Positions 1-5,580 of a stretch of DNA of 16,115 nt are shown piece by piece (position 1 is the stretch's first letter; the number at the start of each line of letters is the position of its first letter). The translations under genes and the position numbers were made by a program. The stretch is from an uncultured Janibacter sp. (GTDB lineage Bacteria; Actinomycetota; Actinomycetes; Actinomycetales; Dermatophilaceae). Below the pieces are notes generated by a model. It was not told the origin of the DNA. It did no database searches and saw nothing but the letters and a program-made list of their open reading frames with translations. The stretch is taken from NCBI GenBank assembly GCA_946222495.1, contig CAMICF010000047.1:1-16115 (forward strand), written 5' to 3'.

Positions 1-18
1 CCGCCGGATGCACCACTC

Positions 19-104
19 GTCCGGGTGGCGGAATTGGCAGACGCGCTAGCTTGAGGTGCTAGTGCCCGTATTAGGGCATGGGGGTTCAAGTCCCCCCTCG
101 GACA
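19..104 (+). tRNA. tRNA-Leu (anticodon GAG)
   Basis: A complete class II tRNA cloverleaf can be folded by eye. The acceptor stem pairs 19-25 with 97-103, with one G-U pair. The anticodon stem is CTAGC/GCTAG (46-50 with 58-62), and the loop TTGAGGT at 51-57 puts anticodon GAG at 53-55. The long variable arm has stem TGCCC/GGGCA (63-67 with 74-78), and the T arm is GGGGG-TTCAAGT-CCCCC (80-96). The discriminator is A104. The long variable arm and the discriminator A fit leucine, and GAG reads CUC and CUU. The 3' CCA is not encoded, as is common in actinobacteria. Confidence 0.96.
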
Positions 105-108
105 CACA

Positions 109-140
109 CGCAACAGCCCCGGTTCTCCGGGGCTGTTGCG
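109..140 (+). terminator. Hairpin terminator after tRNA-Leu
   Basis: This is a perfect 14-bp inverted repeat: CGCAACAGCCCCGG at 109-122, loop TTCT at 123-126, and the complement at 127-140. It is followed closely by a short T run (143-145). It lies 4 nt after the tRNA 3' end, so it most likely terminates the tRNA transcript. The stem is very stable, but the T run is only three bases, as in many high-GC terminators. Confidence 0.85.
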
Positions 141-206
141 CGTTTCAGGCGGGAGCCTTGAGTGTTGTGGCGATAGGTTCACCAGTCGAACGCCTGCGCA
201 TCGACC

Positions 207-214
207 GAAGGAGA
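207..214 (+). promoter_or_regulatory. Ribosome binding site deciding the ATG at 221
   Basis: The sequence GAAGGAGA ends 6 nt before the ATG at 221. This is a strong match to the anti-Shine-Dalgarno sequence, and it rules out the in-frame upstream starts, which would lie inside the tRNA and its terminator. Confidence 0.75.
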
Positions 215-220
215 CCGAGG

Positions 221-466
221 ATGAGTGATGACCTCAACGACCGTGCCGCAGCGGTGATCCGTGAAGAGGTCAGCAAGATCTTCTTTCTCGGCCTCGACGA
301 GAGCGCCAAGGTCGCCCAGGCCCTCCGTGACGCTGGCTGCCTCGTGGACCCGGCCCCGGTCTGGGACGACGGCTTCGAGGCCGGTCGTGAGATGGCCCGC
401 CGCTGGGGCCACGCCGAGTGGTGGACCCTGGGCGAGGAGCCGGCCAACCCCTTCCGGGCGGATTGA
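221..466 (+). CDS. Small conserved-looking hypothetical protein (81 aa)
   Basis: I do not recognise this protein. The ATG at 221 follows a good GAAGGAGA ribosome binding site. The frame stays open upstream as far as position 56, but that part overlaps the tRNA and its terminator, so I take the shorter start. The product is soluble and mildly acidic, with no signal peptide or membrane segment. Residues 6-43 look helical (AAAVIREEVSKIF, then ESAKVAQALRDAGCL). A second helix around 50-63 (GFEAGREMARRWG) leads into a Trp-rich stretch (HAEWW) and a short tail ending NPFRAD. It sits alone between the tRNA terminator and a separately promoted M20 gene, so context gives no function. Its coding status rests on the ribosome binding site and the plausible amino acid composition. 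Confidence 0.7.
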   Translation: MSDDLNDRAAAVIREEVSKIFFLGLDESAKVAQALRDAGCLVDPAPVWDDGFEAGREMARRWGHAEWWTLGEEPANPFRAD

Positions 467-498
467 CCCCGGCTGCTCGGGACCACCCCCGGGAGCGA

Positions 499-528
499 CT
501 GACCGGGCCCGCGCCCGGCACGTAGGCT
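499..528 (+). promoter_or_regulatory. Leaderless promoter of the M20 hydrolase gene
   Basis: The -10 hexamer TAGGCT (523-528) ends exactly 6 nt before the ATG at 535, which would place the transcription start on the A of ATG. A possible -35, CTGACC (499-504), lies 18 nt upstream of the -10. There is no Shine-Dalgarno sequence. A small hairpin, CCGGGC/GCCCGG (503-508 with 513-518), overlaps the spacer. Confidence 0.6.
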
Positions 529-534
529 GCGGAC

Positions 535-1860
535 ATGAGTGAGATCACCGCGCCGGAGCAGGAGGTCGTGCGGATCTGCCGCGACCTGCTGAAGATTGAC
601 ACGAGCAACTACGGCCCCGGCCAGGACGGCCCGGGGGAGCGGGAGGCGGCCGACTACGTCGTCGCCCAGCTGCGCGAGGTCGGTCTCGAGCCGCAGGTCT
701 TCGAGTCCGAGCCCGGCCGCACGACCGTCTCGGTCCGCATCTCCGGCCGCGACCGCGACCGGGGCGCGCTGTGCATCCACGGCCACCTCGACGTCGTCCC
801 GGCCAATGCCGAGGACTGGAGCGTGCCCCCCTTCGACGCGGTGGAGCGTGACGGCTGCCTCTGGGGCCGTGGCGCGGTCGACATGAAGGACATGGTCGCG
901 ATGATGCTCGCCTCCGTGAGGCACCTCGCGCGGACCGGGACCGTGCCGCCGCGCGACCTGCTCTTCGTCTTCTTCGCCGACGAGGAGGCCGGGGGAGTCC
1001 TCGGCAGCCAGTTCATGGTCCGCGAGCACCCCGAGGTCTTCGAGGGCGTCACCGAGGCCATCAGCGAGGTCGGCGGGTACAGCGTCACCGTCGAGGACGC
1101 GAAGGGGGACCCCCGCCGTGCCTACCTCCTCCAGACGGCGGAGAAGGGCATCGCCTGGCTGCACCTGCGGGGCAAGGGCACCGCCGGACACGGCTCGGTC
1201 CCGACGAGCGACAACCCGATCGTCCACCTGGCCGAGGCGATCGCTCGGATCGACGCCCACAAGTGGCCACGGGAGTTCATCGCCTCGGTGCGGGGGCTCC
1301 TCGATGAGCTGTCCGAGGTGACCGGCGTCGGCTACAGCGACGAGGACGCCGAGGAGCTGCTCGAGCGCATCGGTCCCGCAGCCGGATTTGTCCGAGGGGC
1401 CTTGCAGGACACCGCAAACATCACGATGCTCGAGGCGGGCTACAAGCACAACGTCATCCCCCAGGAGGCCACCGCCGCCCTGGACTGTCGCTTCCTCCCG
1501 GGCCACCAGGAGGACCTCATGGCCACGATCCGGGAGCTCGCGGGCGAGCACGTCGACGTCGAGATCGGGCACATGGACACCTCCCTCGAGTCGCCCTTCG
1601 AGGGCGCGCTCGTCGACAAGATGAAGGCCGCGCTGCTCGAGGAGGACCCGGGGGCGGCGATCCTGCCGTACTGCCTCTCCGGGGGCACGGACAACAAGGC
1701 CCTCTCCACGATCGGCGTCACCGGCTACGGTTTCGCGCCGCTGCGGCTGCCGGCGGACCTCCCCTTCGCGCCGATGTTCCACGGGATCGACGAGCGCGTG
1801 CCGCTGGAGTCCCTGGAGTTCGGCGCCAAGGTCCTGTGGCGGCTCGTCGAGGACTGCTGA
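535..1860 (+). CDS. M20/M25/M40 family metallohydrolase (amidohydrolase/peptidase)
   Basis: This is a zinc-dependent aminoacylase/DapE-type hydrolase of 441 aa, the usual length for the family. The two-metal ligand set is visible: H84-x-D86 in IHGHLDVVP, the bridging D116 in GRGAVDMKD, the catalytic E150 followed by ligand E151 in ADEEAGG, E178 in SEVGG, and H416 in MFHGIDE. The dimerisation (lid) domain occupies roughly residues 205-320 and contains the conserved GTAGHGS with H219. It should be a cytoplasmic enzyme cleaving an amide or peptide bond in a small substrate. The substrate cannot be read from the sequence. The M. tuberculosis syntenic homolog is called dapE2, but a role in lysine synthesis is not implied here. 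The start is the first ATG and has a -10 hexamer 6 nt upstream. The gene converges with the DUF5703 gene, leaving 18 nt between stops. Confidence 0.93.
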   Translation: MSEITAPEQEVVRICRDLLKIDTSNYGPGQDGPGEREAADYVVAQLREVGLEPQVFESEPGRTTVSVRISGRDRDRGALCIHGHLDVVPANAEDWSVPPFDAVERDGCLWGRGAVDMKDMVAMMLASVRHLARTGTVPPRDLLFVFFADEEAGGVLGSQFMVREHPEVFEGVTEAISEVGGYSVTVEDAKGDPRRAYLLQTAEKGIAWLHLRGKGTAGHGSVPTSDNPIVHLAEAIARIDAHKWPREFIASVRGLLDELSEVTGVGYSDEDAEELLERIGPAAGFVRGALQDTANITMLEAGYKHNVIPQEATAALDCRFLPGHQEDLMATIRELAGEHVDVEIGHMDTSLESPFEGALVDKMKAALLEEDPGAAILPYCLSGGTDNKALSTIGVTGYGFAPLRLPADLPFAPMFHGIDERVPLESLEFGAKVLWRLVEDC

Positions 1861-1878
1861 CCGACGGGAAGGGGTGGG

Positions 1879-2085
1879 TCAGCGCACCCGCGTGGGCAGC
1901 GACTGCGGTCGCGGCACGCGGATGATCTTGCGGCGCAACCAGGCCTTCTGCACCCCGCCGAGGTAGACGACGAGACGGTGCAGCTCCCAGTGGCCGTACT
2001 CGGCGTGGTCGGCCAGCTCCTGACGGATCGAGGAGCGGGTCGTCCCCCTGGGGAAGTTGATGGTGCGGAACTCGTACTCGGGCAT
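1879..2085 (-). CDS. DUF5703 family protein
   Basis: This short basic protein (68 aa from the preferred start) beginning MPEYEFRTINFPRGTT has the actinobacterial DUF5703 pattern. It carries a central HAEYGHWELHRL segment (about residues 27-38) and a C-terminal AWLRRKIIRVPR block (about 48-59). Its function is unknown. There is no signal peptide or membrane segment, and the tail is rich in Arg. An ATG three codons upstream (2094) would add MAL. I prefer 2085 because family members as I remember them begin near M-x-EYEF, and because a -10-like GACAAT (2098-2093 on this strand) ends 7 nt before it. The gene is divergent from the acidic-protein gene at 2124, with 38 nt between the starts, and convergent with the M20 hydrolase. 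Confidence 0.85.
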   Translation of the reverse strand: MPEYEFRTINFPRGTTRSSIRQELADHAEYGHWELHRLVVYLGGVQKAWLRRKIIRVPRPQSLPTRVR

Positions 2086-2092
2086 CAGTGCC

Positions 2093-2116
2093 ATTGTCGC
2101 CCATGGCCTGTAGCGT
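2093..2116. promoter_or_regulatory. Divergent -10 elements between DUF5703 and the acidic-protein gene
   Basis: On the + strand, TAGCGT (2111-2116) ends 7 nt before the ATG at 2124. On the - strand, GACAAT (2098-2093) ends 7 nt before the ATG at 2085. Both spacings fit leaderless transcription, and the two start codons are only 38 nt apart, so any -35 contacts would overlap the other transcription unit. I found no convincing -35 for either. Confidence 0.45.
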
Positions 2117-2123
2117 CATCCTC

Positions 2124-2444
2124 ATGAGCGACCCGCGCCCCGCCCTCAATCAGCTGATCGCCGCTCTCGAGCGCCACCTCGAGGCCTCGTCCCAGCGACG
2201 CGGTGAGGACGACCCCACCGTCGTGGCCGCCTACGAGGACCTCGCCGACGCCTTCGAGGCCTACGACGACGCCCTGCACGACGCCACCGGCGAGATGACG
2301 CCCCTGGTCGTCGTCGACGAGCAGTTCATGGTCGACGAGGAGGACTCCGACGACGAGTCGGACGACGACTTCGACGACGACGAGGGCGACCAGAGCTACG
2401 GCGGTCTCGACGACGGGGACTACGTCGAGGACGACGACCGCTGA
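2124..2444 (+). CDS. Acidic-tailed small protein ('primosomal protein'-type hypothetical)
   Basis: This is a 106-aa protein in two parts. Residues 1-60 are a predicted helical region with the conserved-looking stretch RRGEDDPTVVAAYEDLADAF (26-45) and ATGEMTPLVVV. Residues 66-106 are an extremely acidic tail of Asp/Glu with a few Ser, Gly and Tyr, encoded largely by GAC/GAG codons. I recall similar actinobacterial proteins annotated as 'primosomal protein', but nothing in the sequence supports a replication role. There is no membrane segment and there are no cysteines. The ATG at 2124 has a TAGCGT hexamer 7 nt upstream. An in-frame ATG at 2088 would overlap the divergent DUF5703 start and is less likely. 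The acidic tail suggests binding to metal ions, a basic protein or a DNA-binding partner. This is inference only. Confidence 0.8.
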   Translation: MSDPRPALNQLIAALERHLEASSQRRGEDDPTVVAAYEDLADAFEAYDDALHDATGEMTPLVVVDEQFMVDEEDSDDESDDDFDDDEGDQSYGGLDDGDYVEDDDR

Positions 2445-2449
2445 GGGGT

Positions 2450-2474
2450 CCCTCCCGCGGCTTCCGCCCGAGGG
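2450..2474. terminator. Possible bidirectional terminator between convergent genes
   Basis: There is a symmetric imperfect hairpin in the 40-nt gap between the acidic-protein stop and the CorA stop. Its arms are CCTC-CC-GCGG (2451-2460) and CCGC-CC-GAGG (2464-2473), with loop CTT and a CC/CC internal mismatch. C2450-G2474 extends the pairing. No T run is present on either strand, so termination activity is inferred mainly from position. Confidence 0.35.
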
Positions 2475-2484
2475 GTGATCGAGG

Positions 2485-3489
2485 TCAGAGCCAGCCGGAG
2501 CGCTTGAAGAGCCGGTGCAGCGCGATGCACGCGACCACCATGAGCAGCAGCACGAGCGGGTAGCCGTAGTACACCTCGGTGCCCCCGACCCGGACGCTCG
2601 CGTCCAGCTCGGGCATCGCCTCGAAGTTCATCCCGTAGACGCCGGCGATCATCGTCGGGAGGGCCGCCATCGCCGCCCACGCGGAGATCTTGCGCATGTC
2701 CTGGTTCTGCCGCACGCCCACCTGGGCGAGGTGCGCGCTGAGGACGTCGGTGAGCAGCCGGTCCTGGGACTCGGTGTTGTCGATGACGAGGGCCAGGTGG
2801 TCCTTGACGTCGCGGAAGCGCAGGCGCAGCTCCTCGCGCGGGACGGGGGTCGTGTCCCCGACGAGCTGGACCATCGGCCGCAGCAGCGGGTTGGCGGCCC
2901 GCTTGAACTCGAGGACCTCCCGCTTGAGGGCGTAGATCTCCTCGCTCGTCACGGGGTCGCCGTCGTCCGAGAAGACCCGGCTCTCGATCTCCTCGAGGTC
3001 GACCTGCAGCTCGTCCTCGATCGCGAGGTACTGGTCGACGATGTGGTCGATGATCGCGTGGAAGACGCCCCACGGGCCGTGCTCCAGGGCGGTCGGGTCC
3101 TCCTCGAGCCGGCTCCGCAGACCGGCCAGCGGCGCGGCCTCGCCGCGCCGGACCGTGACGATGTGGTCCCGGCCGAGGAAGACCATGAGCTCGCCGGACT
3201 CGACGTCGGAGGTCTCGTCGAGATACCGAAGGGGGCGTAGGACGAGGAAGTAGCCGTCGCCGTAGCGCTCGAGCTTCGGTCGCTGGTCGCCGACGACGGA
3301 GTCCTCGATGGCGAGCGGGTGGAGGTGCAGCTCGTCCGAGACCCGGGCGAAGGTCTCCTCCGAAGGGTCCTTCATGCCGATCCAGAGGAAGTCGGAGGAC
3401 CCGGCCGCACGGATGCCCTCGAGCTCGTCGCTGATGTCGGCGCAGGGCAGGCGGCGGCCCTCGTGGTAGCGGGCCTGGTCGACGATCAC
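2485..3489 (-). CDS. corA: CorA family magnesium/cobalt transporter
   Basis: This is an integral membrane divalent-cation channel, normally a homopentamer that takes up Mg2+ or Co2+. The 334-aa length is typical. Residues 1-260 form the acidic, helix-rich cytoplasmic domain, with the long stalk helix from about 215. The first membrane helix (about 268-286) ends in the diagnostic YGMNF signature at 285-289. A short periplasmic loop (AMPELDASVR and onward) and a second helix (about 309-325) follow, and the tail is basic (RLFKRSGWL). The start is the GTG at 3489. The ATG 9 nt upstream is out of frame. A weak -10-like GACGAT (3501-3496 on this strand) ends 6 nt before the GTG, so it too may be leaderless. 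The gene is divergent from the histidine phosphatase gene (48 nt between) and convergent with the acidic-protein gene. The transported metal cannot be decided from sequence alone. Confidence 0.93.
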   Translation of the reverse strand: MIVDQARYHEGRRLPCADISDELEGIRAAGSSDFLWIGMKDPSEETFARVSDELHLHPLAIEDSVVGDQRPKLERYGDGYFLVLRPLRYLDETSDVESGELMVFLGRDHIVTVRRGEAAPLAGLRSRLEEDPTALEHGPWGVFHAIIDHIVDQYLAIEDELQVDLEEIESRVFSDDGDPVTSEEIYALKREVLEFKRAANPLLRPMVQLVGDTTPVPREELRLRFRDVKDHLALVIDNTESQDRLLTDVLSAHLAQVGVRQNQDMRKISAWAAMAALPTMIAGVYGMNFEAMPELDASVRVGGTEVYYGYPLVLLLMVVACIALHRLFKRSGWL

Positions 3490-3525
3490 GAGGGCATCGT
3501 CTCAGGTGGAGCAGGCGGCGGCACC

Positions 3526-3531
3526 TAGGCT
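3526..3531 (+). promoter_or_regulatory. Leaderless -10 element of the histidine phosphatase cluster
   Basis: TAGGCT ends exactly 6 nt before the GTG at 3538, and no Shine-Dalgarno sequence is present. This is the same hexamer and spacing as at 523 and 5569. It is probably the main promoter for the phosphatase-DUF3090-SCO1664 cluster. No clear -35 is visible. Confidence 0.6.
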
Positions 3532-3537
3532 GAGGTC

Positions 3538-4248
3538 GTGGCGTACTGCATCCTCATCCGACACGGCCGCTCGACGGCCAACACCCGGGGCGTCCTCGCC
3601 GGCTGGCTCCCCGGTGTCTCCCTCGACGAGACCGGACGAGAGCAGGCCGCGGCGCTCGTCGACCGACTGGAGGGGACCCCCTTCGTCCATCTCGCCACGA
3701 GCCCCCTCGACCGCTGCCGCGAGACGGCGGAACCCCTCGCCGTCGCGCACGGCCTCACGCCGGCGGTGCACGACGGGATCGGCGAGTGCCGGTACGGGAC
3801 GTGGACCGGTCGTCCCCTCAAGGAGCTCGCCGACGAGCCCCTGTGGCGCACCGTGCAGGACCGGCCGAGCGAGGCCGTCTTCCCCGACGGGGAGTTCCCC
3901 GGGGAGTCGATCCCCGCGATGGCATCCCGGGCGGCCACGACGATCCGCGAGATCGATGCGGCCGTGACCCGTGAGCACGGGGCACACGCGGTGTGGGGCG
4001 CCTTCAGCCACGGCGACATCATCAAGGCGGTGCTCGCCGACGCCGTCGGCACGGCGCTCGACGACTTCCAGCGACTCCACGTCGACCCGGCCTCGGTGTC
4101 GGTCGTCCACTACACCGACGCGCGGCCGATGCTGCTGCGCGCGAACGACGCCGGGACGTCGTCGCTGCAGCCCCCGAGGCCGAAGGACACGGCGAGCGAA
4201 GGGGACGCCGCGGTGGGCGGCGGCAGCGGACTAGGGTCGGACTCATGA
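3538..4248 (+). CDS. Histidine phosphatase / phosphomutase-like protein, MSMEG_4193 family
   Basis: This is a member of the phosphoglycerate mutase-like histidine phosphatase superfamily, 236 aa. The catalytic RHG motif is at residues 8-10, with phospho-acceptor H9. R59 lies in SPLDRC, E83 in GECRYGTW, and the second histidine H158 in FSHGD, so the active site looks intact. The last 35 or so residues (from about 203) are Gly/Ser/Pro-rich and probably disordered. It is predicted to be cytoplasmic and to remove phosphate from a small molecule or protein; the substrate is unknown. It starts at a GTG with TAGGCT 6 nt upstream. Its stop overlaps the ATG of the DUF3090 gene (ATGA), and it lies in the conserved group with DUF3090, SCO1664 and mshC. 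The assignment to the actinobacterial MSMEG_4193 family rests on context and N-terminal sequence. The superfamily itself is certain. Confidence 0.92.
   Translation: MAYCILIRHGRSTANTRGVLAGWLPGVSLDETGREQAAALVDRLEGTPFVHLATSPLDRCRETAEPLAVAHGLTPAVHDGIGECRYGTWTGRPLKELADEPLWRTVQDRPSEAVFPDGEFPGESIPAMASRAATTIREIDAAVTREHGAHAVWGAFSHGDIIKAVLADAVGTALDDFQRLHVDPASVSVVHYTDARPMLLRANDAGTSSLQPPRPKDTASEGDAAVGGGSGLGSDS
4232..4237 (+). promoter_or_regulatory. Internal -10 element before the DUF3090 gene
   Basis: TAGGGT lies inside the 3' end of the phosphatase gene and ends 7 nt before the ATG at 4245. The spacing suits a leaderless internal start, so the DUF3090-SCO1664 pair might be transcribed independently as well as by read-through. 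There is no Shine-Dalgarno sequence at this ATG. Confidence 0.5.
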
Positions 4249-4763
4249 GCCTCGTCGAGTTCCACCCGCCGGAGCGCTTCATCCTGGGCACGGTCGGCCC
4301 TCCCGGGCAGCGCACCTTCTTCCTCCAGGCGAGCGACGGCGACCGTCGGGTGCAGGTCTCCCTCGAGAAGCTCCACGCGCAGGTGCTCGCCGAGCGCATC
4401 GGCGAGCTCCTCGACCAGGTGGCGGGGCTCGAGTCGAGCATCGCGGCCGCGGCCGAGGCGGCCGACAATGCTCCCCTCGACACCCCCATCTCCGAGGACT
4501 TCCGGGTCAGCGCCCTCGCGCTCTCGTGGGACGAGGACCAGCACCGCGTCATCATCGAGGCCCACGACCAGGACCCGGACGAGCTCGAGGACGGTGACGT
4601 CATCAACACGCTGCGGGCCTCGCTGTCGCCGGCCCAGGCGCGCGCCTTTGCCCGGCGCTGCGAGACCGTCGTGCAGGCCGGCCGACCGTCCTGCCCCTTC
4701 TGCGGAGGATCGCTCGATCCCGAGGGCCACATCTGCCCGCGGGCCAACGGCTACAAGCGCTGA
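4245..4763 (+). CDS. DUF3090 family zinc-ribbon protein
   Basis: This is a 172-aa protein of the actinobacterial DUF3090 family (TIGR03847 type). It opens with a beta-rich block (FILGTVGPPGQRTFFLQA, residues 12-29) and a helix around 40-75. A second strand region with LALSWDEDQHRVIIEAH follows (91-107). It ends in a compact metal site, C150-P-F-C153-G-G followed by G-H162-I-C164-P-R, which looks like a C2HC or C3H zinc ribbon. The molecular function is not known. Translation is coupled to the upstream phosphatase by an ATGA overlap, and the SCO1664 gene begins 5 nt after the stop. The conserved phosphatase-DUF3090-kinase-like trio suggests that the three proteins act together. The acidic loop DPDELEDGD (110-118) may be an interaction surface, but this is a guess. 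Confidence 0.92.
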   Translation: MSLVEFHPPERFILGTVGPPGQRTFFLQASDGDRRVQVSLEKLHAQVLAERIGELLDQVAGLESSIAAAAEAADNAPLDTPISEDFRVSALALSWDEDQHRVIIEAHDQDPDELEDGDVINTLRASLSPAQARAFARRCETVVQAGRPSCPFCGGSLDPEGHICPRANGYKR

Positions 4764-4768
4764 TCGAC

Positions 4769-5557
4769 GTGGACGTGGACTCCACCCTGCCGACGGGGGA
4801 GATCGCCGTCCTCGGACGGCACCCCGCGGCGAGCAACATCGTGCTCGTGGCCGAGCTGCGCGCGGCCGACCTCGAGCCGATGACGGTCTCCTACAAGCCG
4901 ATTGCGGGGGAGCGGCCGTTGTGGGACTTCCCGGACGGCTCGCTCGCCGCACGCGAGGTGGCGGCCGCGCGCATCGATCGCTGGGGAGGGTTCGACCTCG
5001 TCCCGGACACCGACCTGCGGGAGGGCCCGGCCGGTCCGGGCTCGGTCCAGCGCTGGATCGGTGACGTCCGGGCGCCGGCACTGACTCCGGTCGCGGTGAC
5101 GCCACCGGACGAGGTCCCCTCCGGCAACATCGTCGTCCTGGCCGGTGAGGACGAAGGGGGCGACCCCCTCGTCGTGTCGCACCCGGACGATCCCCGGCTC
5201 CGCTCCATGGCCGTGCTCGACGCGGTGCTCAACAACTCCGACCGCAAGGGCAGCCACGTGCTCGTCCACGAGGGGCACCTGTGGGGCATCGACCACGGGG
5301 TCAGCCTCCACGCCGACCCCAAGCTGCGGACCGTCCTGTGGGGGTGGGCCGGCGACCCGCTGACGCGCGAGGACCTCGGGCGTCTCACCCGGCTGGCGGC
5401 GAGGCTCGACGAGCCCACGGTGGAGCGCGAGCTGACGTCGCTCATCACCGCCGACGAGGTCGAGGCCCTGCGCGAGCGGGTGGCCGGGCTCCTCACGGAG
5501 GGCACCCACCCCGTGCCCTCGGACGAGTGGCCCTCGATCCCGTGGCCACCGTTGTGA
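4769..5557 (+). CDS. SCO1664 family protein (PI3/4-kinase-like fold)
   Basis: This 262-aa protein belongs to the actinobacterial SCO1664 family (TIGR03843), which has distant similarity to phosphatidylinositol 3-/4-kinases. Kinase-like signatures are visible: a lysine in SYKPIAGERPLWDFPDG (K43), an acidic helix residue in AAREVAA (E63), a catalytic-loop equivalent NNSDRKGSH (155-163, D158), and a metal-binding-loop equivalent GIDHG (173-177, D175). It may phosphorylate a small molecule or protein, but neither activity nor substrate can be read here. The start is the GTG at 4769, 5 nt after the DUF3090 stop. GTG 4775 is an alternative. No Shine-Dalgarno sequence is evident, so translational coupling is likely. 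The gene ends 23 nt before mshC and contains the -10 of mshC just after its stop. Confidence 0.9.
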   Translation: MDVDSTLPTGEIAVLGRHPAASNIVLVAELRAADLEPMTVSYKPIAGERPLWDFPDGSLAAREVAAARIDRWGGFDLVPDTDLREGPAGPGSVQRWIGDVRAPALTPVAVTPPDEVPSGNIVVLAGEDEGGDPLVVSHPDDPRLRSMAVLDAVLNNSDRKGSHVLVHEGHLWGIDHGVSLHADPKLRTVLWGWAGDPLTREDLGRLTRLAARLDEPTVERELTSLITADEVEALRERVAGLLTEGTHPVPSDEWPSIPWPPL

Positions 5558-5568
5558 GCGCGACCTCG

Positions 5569-5574
5569 TAGGCT
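5569..5574 (+). promoter_or_regulatory. Leaderless -10 element of mshC
   Basis: TAGGCT ends exactly 6 nt before the GTG at 5581, with no Shine-Dalgarno sequence in between. mshC may therefore have its own start of transcription although it sits only 23 nt after the SCO1664 gene. No well-spaced -35 is visible. Confidence 0.55.
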
Positions 5575-5580
5575 GTCCGG

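Noticed and set aside
1..140. tRNA-Leu as an integration site for a mobile element
   Set aside because: No integrase, no repeat of the tRNA 3' end elsewhere in the window, and the downstream genes follow conserved core gene order.
158..179. Promoter TTGAGT ... TAGGTT before the 81-aa gene
   Set aside because: The spacer is only 10 nt, too short for a sigma-70-type promoter, and no better-spaced pair was found.
56..220. N-terminal extension of the 81-aa protein to an ATG-less upstream start inside the tRNA
   Set aside because: The extension overlaps the tRNA-Leu and its terminator, and the ribosome binding site clearly points to the ATG at 221.
145..1782. Long minus-strand open frame opposite the M20 hydrolase
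   Set aside because: It is a shadow frame with biased composition and no domain. The + strand M20 gene has a complete set of metal-ligand motifs.
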